Notes under the pieces: model-generated | Seen by the model: only the letters and a program-made list of their open reading frames with translations | Told to the model about the DNA's origin: nothing | Databases searched by the model: none | Assembly (NCBI RefSeq): GCF_023168145.1 | Contig: NZ_BQYK01000003.1 | Span: 84,260 to 148,259, forward strand | Length of the DNA stretch: 64,000 bases | DNA from: Sporosarcina sp. NCCP-2222 | Lineage (GTDB): Bacteria; Bacillota; Bacilli; Bacillales_A; Planococcaceae | Direction: 5' to 3' | Program-made: the position numbers and the translations under genes | Shown here: piece after piece, positions 56,999-64,000 of the stretch | How positions within the stretch are numbered: the stretch's first letter is position 1 | Layout of the letters: every line of letters starts with the position of its first letter

Positions 56999-59563
56999 TT
57001 ATTTCTGTTGTGACTTGCCAACTTTCCAATCGTATAGAGTTTGCAATGCTTGCATCGGTGTTAACTGGAGAACATCCAGCTGACTGAACGCATCCAAAAG
57101 TGCACGTTCCTCCGATGTAATTTGATTGTTGGAGTCCGTCTGCAAATCAAAAAATGAAATTTGTTCCGATACCGCTTGAGGCACTTCGTTAGTTGCTGCA
57201 CTTTCAAATTCATCCAACAGATTTTTTGCCCGCACCAATATATCTTCCGGCAAACCGGCTAGTTCCGCCACATGGATTCCATAGCTTTTATCCGCTGCTC
57301 CCGGCATCACTTTATGTAGGAAGACTACTTTCCCGTCCTGCTCCATTGCGGCTACATGGACATTTACTAGCCTTTTCAAATGCTCATCTAAATTCGTCAA
57401 TTCATGATAATGGGTGGAGAATAATGTATTGGCACCGATTTTATCATGGATATATTCCATCATAGCCTGTGCAAGAGACATGCCGTCGTACGTGGATGTC
57501 CCTCTCCCGATTTCATCAAAAAGAAGCAGACTCCGGTTTGTGGCATTCAAGATCGCATTTTGCGATTCCATCATTTCCATCATGAACGTACTTTGTCCAG
57601 AAGCAAGATCATCTGCCGCTCCAATGCGGGTGAATATTTGGTCGGTAATCGGCAATGTCGCCGCTTCACACGGTACATAACTGCCGATTTGTGCCATGAC
57701 TACAATTAACGCCACCTGACGCATGTATGTACTCTTACCTGACATGTTCGGCCCGGTGATGAGCAGCATGTTCGATTCCTCTGTCAAAGTGCAGCTGTTC
57801 GGGATATAAAGGGAATGATCCATCATTTTTTCGACGACCGGATGTCGGCCGTTTTTGATCTCCAAGCCGATTCCAGCATGAAAGACCGGTTTCGTATACT
57901 TATGTTTTTCCGCCACAACCGAGAAAGACAGTAGGACATCCAGCTCCGCCAGCACACTTGCTAGTTGTTGGATTGGTTGAATATGTTCTTTCATCTTTTC
58001 TCGAATGCTTGAAAATAATTGATATTCAAGCTCCTGTCCATCTGCTTCTGCATTAAGAATCAGTTCTTCTTTTTCCTTCAGTTCAGGCGTAATATATCTT
58101 TCCGCATTGGCCAGTGTTTGCTTTCTTTCATATCGGGTCAAATCCGCATATTGAATATTGGATTTCGTAATTTCTATAAAGTAACCAAATATGCGGTTAT
58201 AGCCAATCTTTAAAGATTTGACTCCGGTCCGTTCCCGCTCCAGCCGTTCGAGATCGGCAAGCCACGCTTTTCCGTTCTTGGAAGCATCTCTGTATTGATC
58301 CAGCTTTTCATCATAGCCGTCTTTAATGATCCCGCCCTCTTTTACAGATAAAGGGGGCTGTTCGGCAATGGATGCTTCCAGCAAAGTGCAGGCTTCCCCG
58401 CATGGATTGATACGTTCTGCAAGTTGGCGTAAGGCGGCATGTGAGGAATTTGCAAGAAGGCTCTTAATTTCCGGCACATTTCGCAACGAATTCCTTAACT
58501 GCGCCAAATCCCTACCAGAGGCGCTTCCCATCGAGATACGTCCTGCCAGCCTTTCGAGGTCGTAGACATTTCGAAGCGCATTGGAAAGGTCTTCACGCAA
58601 AAAGAAGTCTTCGAGAAAGGCCGCCACGATATTCTGCCTTTCCGTGATCGCTTGCTCATCCGCTAAAGGCTGGCGAATCCACATTTTCAGTTTTCTTGCA
58701 CCCATGGCCGTAACCGTTTCATCTAATAGCCAGTATAAGGTACCCTCTTTCGTGCCTGTCCGAATCGATTGGATCAATTCCAAGTTACGCATGGAGTTAG
58801 CATCGATTGAGAGCTTCGTATTTTTCTTTATGAACTCAAAAGGCTTCAAGTGGGAAAGGGACGTCTTCTGCATATTGCGTAAATAGGCATACAACATGTG
58901 ACAAGTCTCTTTCAGTATTTCTGGAAGATGTATAGATAATTCTTCAGGAACAGCATCCGTCCTTCCGGTTTCCATCGATAACACGATGTTCCGTTTAGCC
59001 ATGCTGTCAGATAGCGCAATGTGCAGACGTTCACCGACAACGATTTCTTTTATGCTCAGTGCTTCCACCTCTGCAATAAACGACCGTTCATCACCGTATA
59101 TGATCTCTGCCTTTCCTTCTCCTGTTGCCAAGTCCAAATACGCAAAGCCATATTGCTGATCCCCTAAATATTCAGCCGCTCCGATAAAATGATTGGTATG
59201 CGAATCAATTGTCTTTCCTTCTGTAATCGTTCCGGGCGTTATGATTTTGACAACTTCCCGTTTCACAATGCCCTTTGCACTCCGCGGATCTTCTGTCTGC
59301 TCGCAAATGGCCACCTTATGCCCGTTTTGGACGAGCGTCTCAATATATCCTTCCGCTGAATGGTACGGTACGCCACACATCGGAATTTTATCTGCTGCTC
59401 CGCCGTCCCGGCTCGTAAGCGTAATCTCCAGAATGTTGGACGCATTAATGGCATCCTCAAAAAACATCTCATAAAAATCTCCAAGGCGGAAAAAGAGGAA
59501 CGCATCTTGATGCTGCGCCTTCACTTGTAAATATTGTTGGATCATCGGTGTATATGTACTCAT
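56999..59563 (-). CDS. mutS: DNA mismatch recognition ATPase MutS
   Basis: 854 residues. Mismatch-binding FxE in FRLGDFYEMFFEDA near residue 30, clamp and lever region, Walker A GPNMSGKSTYMRQVALI near residue 610, LLLFDEIGRGTSTYDGMSLA (Walker B), and TLFSTHYHELTNL. Start at 59563 (MSTYTPMIQQY) is preferred over 59578. Followed by mutL. Confidence 0.97.
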   Translation of the reverse strand: MSTYTPMIQQYLQVKAQHQDAFLFFRLGDFYEMFFEDAINASNILEITLTSRDGGAADKIPMCGVPYHSAEGYIETLVQNGHKVAICEQTEDPRSAKGIVKREVVKIITPGTITEGKTIDSHTNHFIGAAEYLGDQQYGFAYLDLATGEGKAEIIYGDERSFIAEVEALSIKEIVVGERLHIALSDSMAKRNIVLSMETGRTDAVPEELSIHLPEILKETCHMLYAYLRNMQKTSLSHLKPFEFIKKNTKLSIDANSMRNLELIQSIRTGTKEGTLYWLLDETVTAMGARKLKMWIRQPLADEQAITERQNIVAAFLEDFFLREDLSNALRNVYDLERLAGRISMGSASGRDLAQLRNSLRNVPEIKSLLANSSHAALRQLAERINPCGEACTLLEASIAEQPPLSVKEGGIIKDGYDEKLDQYRDASKNGKAWLADLERLERERTGVKSLKIGYNRIFGYFIEITKSNIQYADLTRYERKQTLANAERYITPELKEKEELILNAEADGQELEYQLFSSIREKMKEHIQPIQQLASVLAELDVLLSFSVVAEKHKYTKPVFHAGIGLEIKNGRHPVVEKMMDHSLYIPNSCTLTEESNMLLITGPNMSGKSTYMRQVALIVVMAQIGSYVPCEAATLPITDQIFTRIGAADDLASGQSTFMMEMMESQNAILNATNRSLLLFDEIGRGTSTYDGMSLAQAMMEYIHDKIGANTLFSTHYHELTNLDEHLKRLVNVHVAAMEQDGKVVFLHKVMPGAADKSYGIHVAELAGLPEDILVRAKNLLDEFESAATNEVPQAVSEQISFFDLQTDSNNQITSEERALLDAFSQLDVLQLTPMQALQTLYDWKVGKSQQK

Positions 59564-59741
59564 TCTGTAACCTCGCATTTATATTTCTTATATGTAGTAG
59601 TATACCAGAAGTGAAAAAGCGGCGAGTGGTTCCGCTATTAATTTCCATGGAGAATGACAATACGCGGAAAATATACTTTGTTTCTTTCATTCGGATATCT
59701 TCATGACGCTTGTAGTGGAGCGGAGAGATGGAGCAGGCGTG

Positions 59742-59833
59742 ACAAGGGATAAACGCCAGTAAATCAAGTTGAACGACAGTTTATCGAAACAAACGCCAGT
59801 ATACCAAGTTGAGCGCCAGATTATCAAAACAAA
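59742..59833. repeat. Short-period tandem repeats upstream of mutS (about 20 bp)
   Basis: Four and a half units: AAACGCCAGTAAATCAAGTTG, AACGACAGTTTATCGAAACA, AACGCCAGTATACCAAGTTG, AGCGCCAGATTATCAAAACA. Units one and three, and two and four, share their right half (CAAGTTG or AAACA), so the true dimer is about 40 bp. The gap 59564-59879 has no other gene that I can support. Confidence 0.8.
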
Positions 59834-59851
59834 CGAAGCATCTGGAAGCAA

Positions 59852-59881
59852 TAAAAAAAGCCGGCTGCTTGAACCGGCTTT
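59852..59881 (-). terminator. Terminator of cotE
   Basis: AGCCGG / CCGGCT stem with a nine-base loop then T7 on the minus strand; it overlaps the cotE stop. Confidence 0.85.
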
Positions 59882-60422
59882 AGCGTGAGGATTCGCTTCC
59901 TTTGGCTTCTGCATTTTCCGCTCCACTTGCGTGAGAGGAGGATTCGTCTTGCAACGCCCATTCTTCTTCAAATTGGTGCGGATGGACGGTGATGCATACT
60001 TTTGTTTCTCCGACAACCTCGGCTACCAATTCACGCTCGACTTTGATGACAAATTTTTCTCCGCAATCCGAAATGACCGCTTCGGTGCAATTTGGATGTT
60101 GAACGACATTGACGATTACTTCTTCCTGTCCAGAAGTCGGTTCATCCCGATAATTAAGCCGAATGCGATCCTTGTAGGAAATGCATTCTGTGTAAACGGA
60201 TGTCTTGGAATGGTCGTGATGGGAATACCAGACATTCACATCGAATTTTCCGCTTACTTCCACATACCGGCCCGCTTTTTTCGCTTGGTGTGTATGATTG
60301 ATCACCCAGCAGCCGAGTATGCTTGACGGACGATTCGTCGGCTTTAATGAGACCTCGGATTCGGTCCGCTTCTTCCCCTTTGCGATAACTGCCTTTGTAA
60401 CAATCTGCCGTAAATTTTTCAG
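59880..60422 (-). CDS. cotE: Outer spore coat morphogenetic protein CotE, CTG start proposed
   Basis: 180 residues if read from CTG at 60422. N-terminus LKNLRQIVTKAVIAKGKK and PSSILGCWVINH align residue for residue with B. subtilis CotE (MSEYREIITKAVVAKGRK, PSSILGGWIINH), which begins at the same point and is 181 residues. A strong AAGGAGG lies seven bases before this CTG. No ATG, GTG or TTG exists in frame between the upstream TGA and the GTG at 60305, which would remove 39 conserved residues. Core motifs FDVNVWYSHH, HPNCTEAVIS and LVAEVVGETKVC are intact and the C-terminus is acidic. CotE builds the outer coat on the mother-cell side. Confidence 0.85.
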   Translation of the reverse strand: MKNLRQIVTKAVIAKGKKRTESEVSLKPTNRPSSILGCWVINHTHQAKKAGRYVEVSGKFDVNVWYSHHDHSKTSVYTECISYKDRIRLNYRDEPTSGQEEVIVNVVQHPNCTEAVISDCGEKFVIKVERELVAEVVGETKVCITVHPHQFEEEWALQDESSSHASGAENAEAKGSESSR

Positions 60423-60521
60423 CTCTTTTCCTCCTTCGTTGACTTCTATTCATCCTATGCAACAAACGCCCAGAAAGTGAAAAAAAATCGGCAAGGATTT
60501 TATCCTCACCGATTCTATGTG

Positions 60522-60956
60522 TTAGGCTAGCGGTTTATGCTTTGTGTTTTCTACGTACGATCCTGTTTCTCCTCGCAATAAATCGCCGCCTGTTGACTCG
60601 ATAATTTCATTCGTCACGTTATTGGCAATCGTATTAGAGACCAATTGAAGTAGTGTATTCACTTCCATTTGGGATTGCTTAAATTCTTGGACGATTGGAA
60701 CCTCATCAATTTCTTGCTGAATCGTTTCGATTTTGCCTTCAATTATTTGCAAAGCCCGTTCCTTTTCATAGTGCTGAAAATTGACAGCCTGTGTTTGAAG
60801 GGATTTCAAGCTTGCAATTTTTTCACGGACTTTTTGATTTTCGTTAATTTGCGCTTCAGCCCGTTTAAAGAATTCCACTTCTGCTGTATTGGCGATCATA
60901 TGCGCGATCTCACGCGCTTTTGCGATGATTTCATCTTTTGTATACATTTTTTCCAT
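60522..60956 (-). CDS. ricA: RicA (YmcA) family regulator
   Basis: 144 residues of the YlbF/YmcA family: helical, TKDEIIAKAREIAHMIANTAEVEFFKRAEAQINEN with LQTQAVNFQHYEKERALQ. RicA with RicF (YlbF) and RicT (YaaT) helps RNase Y maturation and phosphorelay-dependent development in B. subtilis. Shares one base with the miaB stop. Downstream of miaB, upstream of cotE, as in B. subtilis. Confidence 0.87.
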   Translation of the reverse strand: MEKMYTKDEIIAKAREIAHMIANTAEVEFFKRAEAQINENQKVREKIASLKSLQTQAVNFQHYEKERALQIIEGKIETIQQEIDEVPIVQEFKQSQMEVNTLLQLVSNTIANNVTNEIIESTGGDLLRGETGSYVENTKHKPLA

Positions 60957-62560
60957 TACACTGTCACCTTTTCCTGTTTCACTACGCCGATGAATTCACC
61001 GTCGAGCGACCATGTTTTTGCGTTTGTAATTTTCACTTCAACAATTTCACCAATCACCGAGCGAGGGGCTCTGAAATTGACGAGTTTGTTTTTTTCTGTA
61101 TAGCCGGAAAGCACCTCTGGATTTTTCTTGCTTTCTCCTTCAACAAGGACTTTCACGGTTTTGCCTTTGTATGGTTTCATCGCTTCCGCCGACATTTCGT
61201 TTACGAGCTTATTTAAGCGTTGGAGCCTGTCCTTCTTCACTTCCATTGGTACATTGTCTTTCATTTTCGCAGCCGGCGTGCCTTCCCGTGGTGAATAGAT
61301 ATACGTATAGGCCATTTCAAAACCGACTTCTTTGTATAGTGATAACGTTTCTTCAAACTGTTCTTCCGTTTCATTCGGGAATCCTACAATGATATCCGTT
61401 GTTAAAGTTACATTCGGAATGGCGGCTTTGATTTTTCCGACGAGTTCCAGATATTGCTCACGCGAATATTTACGTGCCATGATTTTCAATATATCACTTG
61501 AACCAGATTGAACCGGCAAGTGGATATGGTCGAGAAGGTTTCCGCCTTTCGCCAGCACCTCAATTAAATGATCGTCGAAATCACGCGGATGGCTAGTCGT
61601 GAAACGAATTCTCGGAATATCGATTTTCCGCAGGTCATCCATCAAATCACCAAGACGGTAGTCGAGATCTTCAAAATCTTTGCCGTAGGCATTTACGTTT
61701 TGACCGAGAAGCATAATCTCCTTATAGCCCTGTGACGCCAAATGGCGAACTTCCTGGATAATATCCTCTGGCCGTCTGCTTCGCTCTTTGCCTCGTGTGT
61801 AGGGTACGATGCAATAGGTGCAGAACTTGTCACAGCCATACATGATGTTAACCCAAGCCTTGATGTTGCCGTGCCTTACTTTTGGAAGGTTTTCAATAAT
61901 ATCTCCTTCCTTTGACCAAACTTCTATTACCATTTCTTTTGATAGATAGGCTTCGTTCAAAATATGCGGAAGACGGTGGATATTGTGTGTCCCGAATATC
62001 ATGTCGACCTGGTCATAGGTTTTCAATATTTTCTTTACAACCGATTCCTCTTGCGACATACAGCCGCAAACCCCAATGAGCAAATTGGGATTTTCCAGTT
62101 TAAGAGGCTTTAGATGGCCAAGCTCTCCAAACACTTTGTTTTCCGCATTTTCTCGAATGGCGCAAGTATTCAGCAAAATAACATCAGCCGTTTCAACTGA
62201 ATCTGTCGGTTCATATCCAAGCTCCATAAAAATGCCTGCCATGACCTCCGTATCATGCTCGTTCATTTGACAGCCGTATGTGCGGATGTAAAACTTCTTG
62301 CCTTGTCCCATTCCACGAAACTGTTCCTCAATGGAGAAATCATGATGGTATTCGATATCCTCTTTCCCCCGCTTTTTCGCGTCTTTCAACGAAGGCGGTG
62401 TATAGACGGATTGGAAATATTGGCTATAATCCTTTTCTTCTTTATGGGCAGGTTTTGTAATTCCTGGTTTCAAAAGCCCGTTTTCCAGGCGTTGTTCTTC
62501 ATTCAAATTAGACGTCCCCTTTCCTGCAAGCATCGGGAATTTACTCCATACTGACTCCAT
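60956..62560 (-). CDS. miaB: tRNA methylthiotransferase MiaB
   Basis: 534 residues. UPF0004 domain ([20 protein letters not shown]; second-cluster Cys), radical-[18 protein letters not shown] (C-x3-C-x2-C), and a C-terminal TRAM domain ([27 protein letters not shown]). Adds methylthio to i6A37 of tRNA made by MiaA. About 25 residues longer at the N-terminus than I recall for B. subtilis; the ribosome site GGAGGGG is 13 bases from ATG, so a nearby downstream start is also possible. Confidence 0.94.
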   Translation of the reverse strand: MESVWSKFPMLAGKGTSNLNEEQRLENGLLKPGITKPAHKEEKDYSQYFQSVYTPPSLKDAKKRGKEDIEYHHDFSIEEQFRGMGQGKKFYIRTYGCQMNEHDTEVMAGIFMELGYEPTDSVETADVILLNTCAIRENAENKVFGELGHLKPLKLENPNLLIGVCGCMSQEESVVKKILKTYDQVDMIFGTHNIHRLPHILNEAYLSKEMVIEVWSKEGDIIENLPKVRHGNIKAWVNIMYGCDKFCTYCIVPYTRGKERSRRPEDIIQEVRHLASQGYKEIMLLGQNVNAYGKDFEDLDYRLGDLMDDLRKIDIPRIRFTTSHPRDFDDHLIEVLAKGGNLLDHIHLPVQSGSSDILKIMARKYSREQYLELVGKIKAAIPNVTLTTDIIVGFPNETEEQFEETLSLYKEVGFEMAYTYIYSPREGTPAAKMKDNVPMEVKKDRLQRLNKLVNEMSAEAMKPYKGKTVKVLVEGESKKNPEVLSGYTEKNKLVNFRAPRSVIGEIVEVKITNAKTWSLDGEFIGVVKQEKVTV

Positions 62561-62689
62561 TATATCGAAAGAGCCCCTCCCTTTACAAGGAGTGGATAGA
62601 TTGTTGGATGTTTGTCACAATAAAATCAGAATCGGAGATCCTTCCCCTTTACCGGCTACACCCTTCTTGCTCTCTAGTTAATCTCATAA

Positions 62690-62736
62690 AAAAAGAAAAA
62701 CGGCGAGGAAAACTCTCTGTTTTTCTTCGCCGTTTC
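62690..62736 (-). terminator. Terminator after spoVS
   Basis: AAACGGCGAGGAAAAC and GTTTTTCTTCGCCGTTT with a five-base loop; long T-rich tail on the minus strand. Confidence 0.88.
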
Positions 62737-62767
62737 TATTTACGTTATTAGGACTGCCGTCACCTTA

Positions 62768-63040
62768 CTATTGACGGAGACGTTTTTCGACTAGCAATTT
62801 CAGCGCGGTGCGCCCTTCACCGTTAATTTCGATATCAGTGAATGCTGGAGCACAGACAAGATCTCCTCCACTCGGAGCGACAAAGCCCCTGGCAATGGCA
62901 ACTGCTTTGATCGCCTGGTTCAAAGCACCGGCCCCTACTGCTTGCATTTCAGCGTAGCCTTGATCCCGAATGACCGCTACGAGTGCTCCGGCAACTGAGT
63001 TCGGATTCGAGCGGGATGATACTTTTAACGGACTCACCAT
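62768..63040 (-). CDS. spoVS: Stage V sporulation protein S (SpoVS)
   Basis: 90 residues, alba-like fold: LKVSSRSNPNSVAGALVAVIRDQGYAEMQAVGAGALNQAIKAVAIARGF is the nearly invariant SpoVS sequence. Needed for coat assembly and stage V; also affects other processes when deleted in B. subtilis. AGGAGG lies six bases before ATG. Lies between ymdB and miaB as in B. subtilis. Confidence 0.97.
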   Translation of the reverse strand: MVSPLKVSSRSNPNSVAGALVAVIRDQGYAEMQAVGAGALNQAIKAVAIARGFVAPSGGDLVCAPAFTDIEINGEGRTALKLLVEKRLRQ

Positions 63041-63061
63041 GTTTCCTCCTTATTTTGCGAT

Positions 63062-63088
63062 GTCTATGGAATGAAATTATCCATAGAC
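63062..63088. repeat. 8-bp inverted repeat in the spoVS leader
   Basis: GTCTATGG (63062-63069) and CCATAGAC (63081-63088), loop 11, 21 to 48 bp before the spoVS start on the minus strand. No T-run follows, so not a terminator. Confidence 0.65.
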
Positions 63089-63125
63089 CATCCTATGAAA
63101 ACGGAGGGCTTTTTAGACGCGCCTT

Positions 63126-63923
63126 TTAGACGATGAATGGGCGGTCATCATTAATGGAAATCCGGCTTACTGATTTCGCTTTGCCTGAGTTGTCATCCAA
63201 TTCCGCAAAAATGGCATTGAGTTGAGTTCTACCTTTTTTCGGCACTTCAAATCGGACTGGAAGATTAGTACGGAATCGGTAGAGTACATCCTCTTTTTTC
63301 ATGCCGAGAATTTCATCATACGGACCTGTCATACCGACATCCGTAATGTAGGCGGTACCCTGGGGCAAGATTCGTTCATCGGCCGTTTGAACATGAGTAT
63401 GGGTGCCGACGACGACAGATGCTCTTCCATCTAAATGCCAGCCCATTGCGATTTTCTCGCTTGTCGCCTCCGCATGGAAATCAACGAAAACGAGAGGCGA
63501 AATTTGTTTGGCTTCATTTATCAATTGATCGGCTTCTTCAAATGGATCATCATGTGGCGGCAGGAATGTCCGCCCATGCAAATTAATGACAGATAATGTG
63601 ACGCCGTTCCGCGTTACTGTGGTCATCCCTTTACCCGGTGCTTCTTTTGAAAAATTTGCAGGACGTATTAAATAATCCGTCTCATCAATGAAGTCAAAAA
63701 TCTCTTTGTGATCCCATGTATGATTACCCATCGTGACAACGTCTACACCTGCACGGAGCAGGTCATCGAAAATGGCTTTGGTAATACCCCTTCCGGATGC
63801 TGCATTTTCACCATTTGCGATGATGATATCGGGTTCGTATTTCTTTTTTAAGCGGGGCAAATAATCAAATACCATATCACGGCCCGGGGATCCCACAATA
63901 TCCCCAATAAATAATACTTTCAT
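63126..63923 (-). CDS. ymdB: Metallophosphoesterase YmdB (2',3'-cNMP phosphodiesterase)
   Basis: 265 residues of the YmdB family: metal motifs FIGDIVGSPGRD, IIANGENAASGRGI (GEN), TMGNHTWDHKEIF (GNHxxD), DFHAEATSEK and GTHTHVQTADE. Hydrolyses cyclic nucleotides and affects biofilm and sporulation in B. subtilis. In that species rny lies just upstream and the same layout is likely just outside the window. Confidence 0.95.
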   Translation of the reverse strand: MKVLFIGDIVGSPGRDMVFDYLPRLKKKYEPDIIIANGENAASGRGITKAIFDDLLRAGVDVVTMGNHTWDHKEIFDFIDETDYLIRPANFSKEAPGKGMTTVTRNGVTLSVINLHGRTFLPPHDDPFEEADQLINEAKQISPLVFVDFHAEATSEKIAMGWHLDGRASVVVGTHTHVQTADERILPQGTAYITDVGMTGPYDEILGMKKEDVLYRFRTNLPVRFEVPKKGRTQLNAIFAELDDNSGKAKSVSRISINDDRPFIV

Positions 63924-63938
63924 CTATAGTCCTCCATC

Positions 63939-63977
63939 AAAAGAAAAAGACTTCCTAACCGAAGTACAGGAAGCCTG
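63939..63977 (-). terminator. Terminator upstream of ymdB
   Basis: Minus strand AGGCTTCCT / AGGAAGTCT stem (one G-U pair) with an 11-base loop, then TTTTTCTTTT. It ends the gene right of the window (probably rny). Confidence 0.75.
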
Positions 63978-64000
63978 ATTCCAACATTATTTTGCGTATT

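Noticed and set aside
60154..60465. 103-codon minus frame at the 5' end of cotE as an alternate or frameshifted start
   Set aside because: Its ATG is out of register with the conserved CotE residues, and the CTG frame aligns without a gap, so no frameshift is needed.

Overview
The window is a stretch of chromosome from a low-to-mid G+C, endospore-forming Firmicute. Gene content (spoIIAA-AB-sigF, spoVAF, spoVS, cotE, sirA, a Spo0E-like protein), resABCDE-sigX-rsiX and the yneA-lexA arrangement place it in Bacillales. Blocks that follow Bacillus subtilis order, but with typical losses and joins, suggest Planococcaceae/Caryophanaceae (for example a Sporosarcina-like organism). The genus is an inference from memory of gene order and protein similarity. 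Almost all genes are ordinary core genes and most lie on the minus strand; I see no tRNA, rRNA, CRISPR, prophage or intact insertion sequence.

Layout. 1-5.7 kb: prsW (cut by the window edge), ypdA, a YpbG-like phosphoesterase, a LysM protein, recS and ypbB. 5.7-7.0 kb: ferredoxin, then the riboflavin transporter ribU behind an FMN riboswitch. 7.1-15.4 kb: rsiX, sigX, resE, resD, (600-bp gap with a palindromic repeat), resC, resB, resA: respiration control and cytochrome c maturation. 15.5-19.7 kb: rluB, a DacB-type carboxypeptidase, scpB, scpA, a DUF309 gene and ribT. 19.9-24.5 kb: a 35-codon membrane ORF coupled to lysA, then spoVAF, sigF, spoIIAB and spoIIAA behind a SigH-type promoter. 24.8-30.2 kb: pdp, deoB, xerD, fur, a SpoIIM-like gene and nudF. 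30.3-34.4 kb: an aldo/keto reductase, a Thr-Asp repeat lipoprotein, pbuX-xpt behind a guanine riboswitch, and a KGG-repeat stress protein. 34.4-42.3 kb: exoA, a DadA-like oxidase, branched-chain aminotransferase, a Spo0E-like small gene, a 21-bp tandem array, yqkE, thiolase, HMG-CoA lyase and a YqkD hydrolase. 42.3-47.7 kb: yneF, sirA, tkt, ynzC, yneB, yneA and lexA with four LexA-type boxes. 47.7-64 kb: ynbB-like lyase, a TRIC-type channel, hfq, miaA, a lysophospholipase-like hydrolase, glpD, glpK, mutL, mutS, cotE, ricA, miaB, spoVS and ymdB.

Functional grouping. The res/sigX block joins redox sensing, haem-protein assembly and an ECF envelope-stress sigma factor that appears to control itself. 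The spoIIA-sigF-spoVAF unit, cotE, spoVS, sirA, ricA and ymdB are sporulation or developmental-decision genes. lexA-yneA-yneB is an SOS unit. The aminotransferase, thiolase and HMG-CoA lyase fit branched-chain amino acid/acyl-CoA metabolism, with a catabolite-response element in the divergent region before the aminotransferase.

The most interesting observations are: cotE appears to start at a CTG codon; two small genes (Spo0E-like, and a 35-aa membrane peptide overlapping the lysA stop) are easily missed; three unrelated intergenic arrays share a period near 20-22 bp; a palindromic ~130-bp element lies between resC and resD; the sigX promoter sits inside an inverted repeat behind resE; and spoVAF directly follows sigF with spoVAA-AE absent. 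I did not find a clearly new multi-gene system; the intergenic repeat families are the best candidates for undescribed biology.
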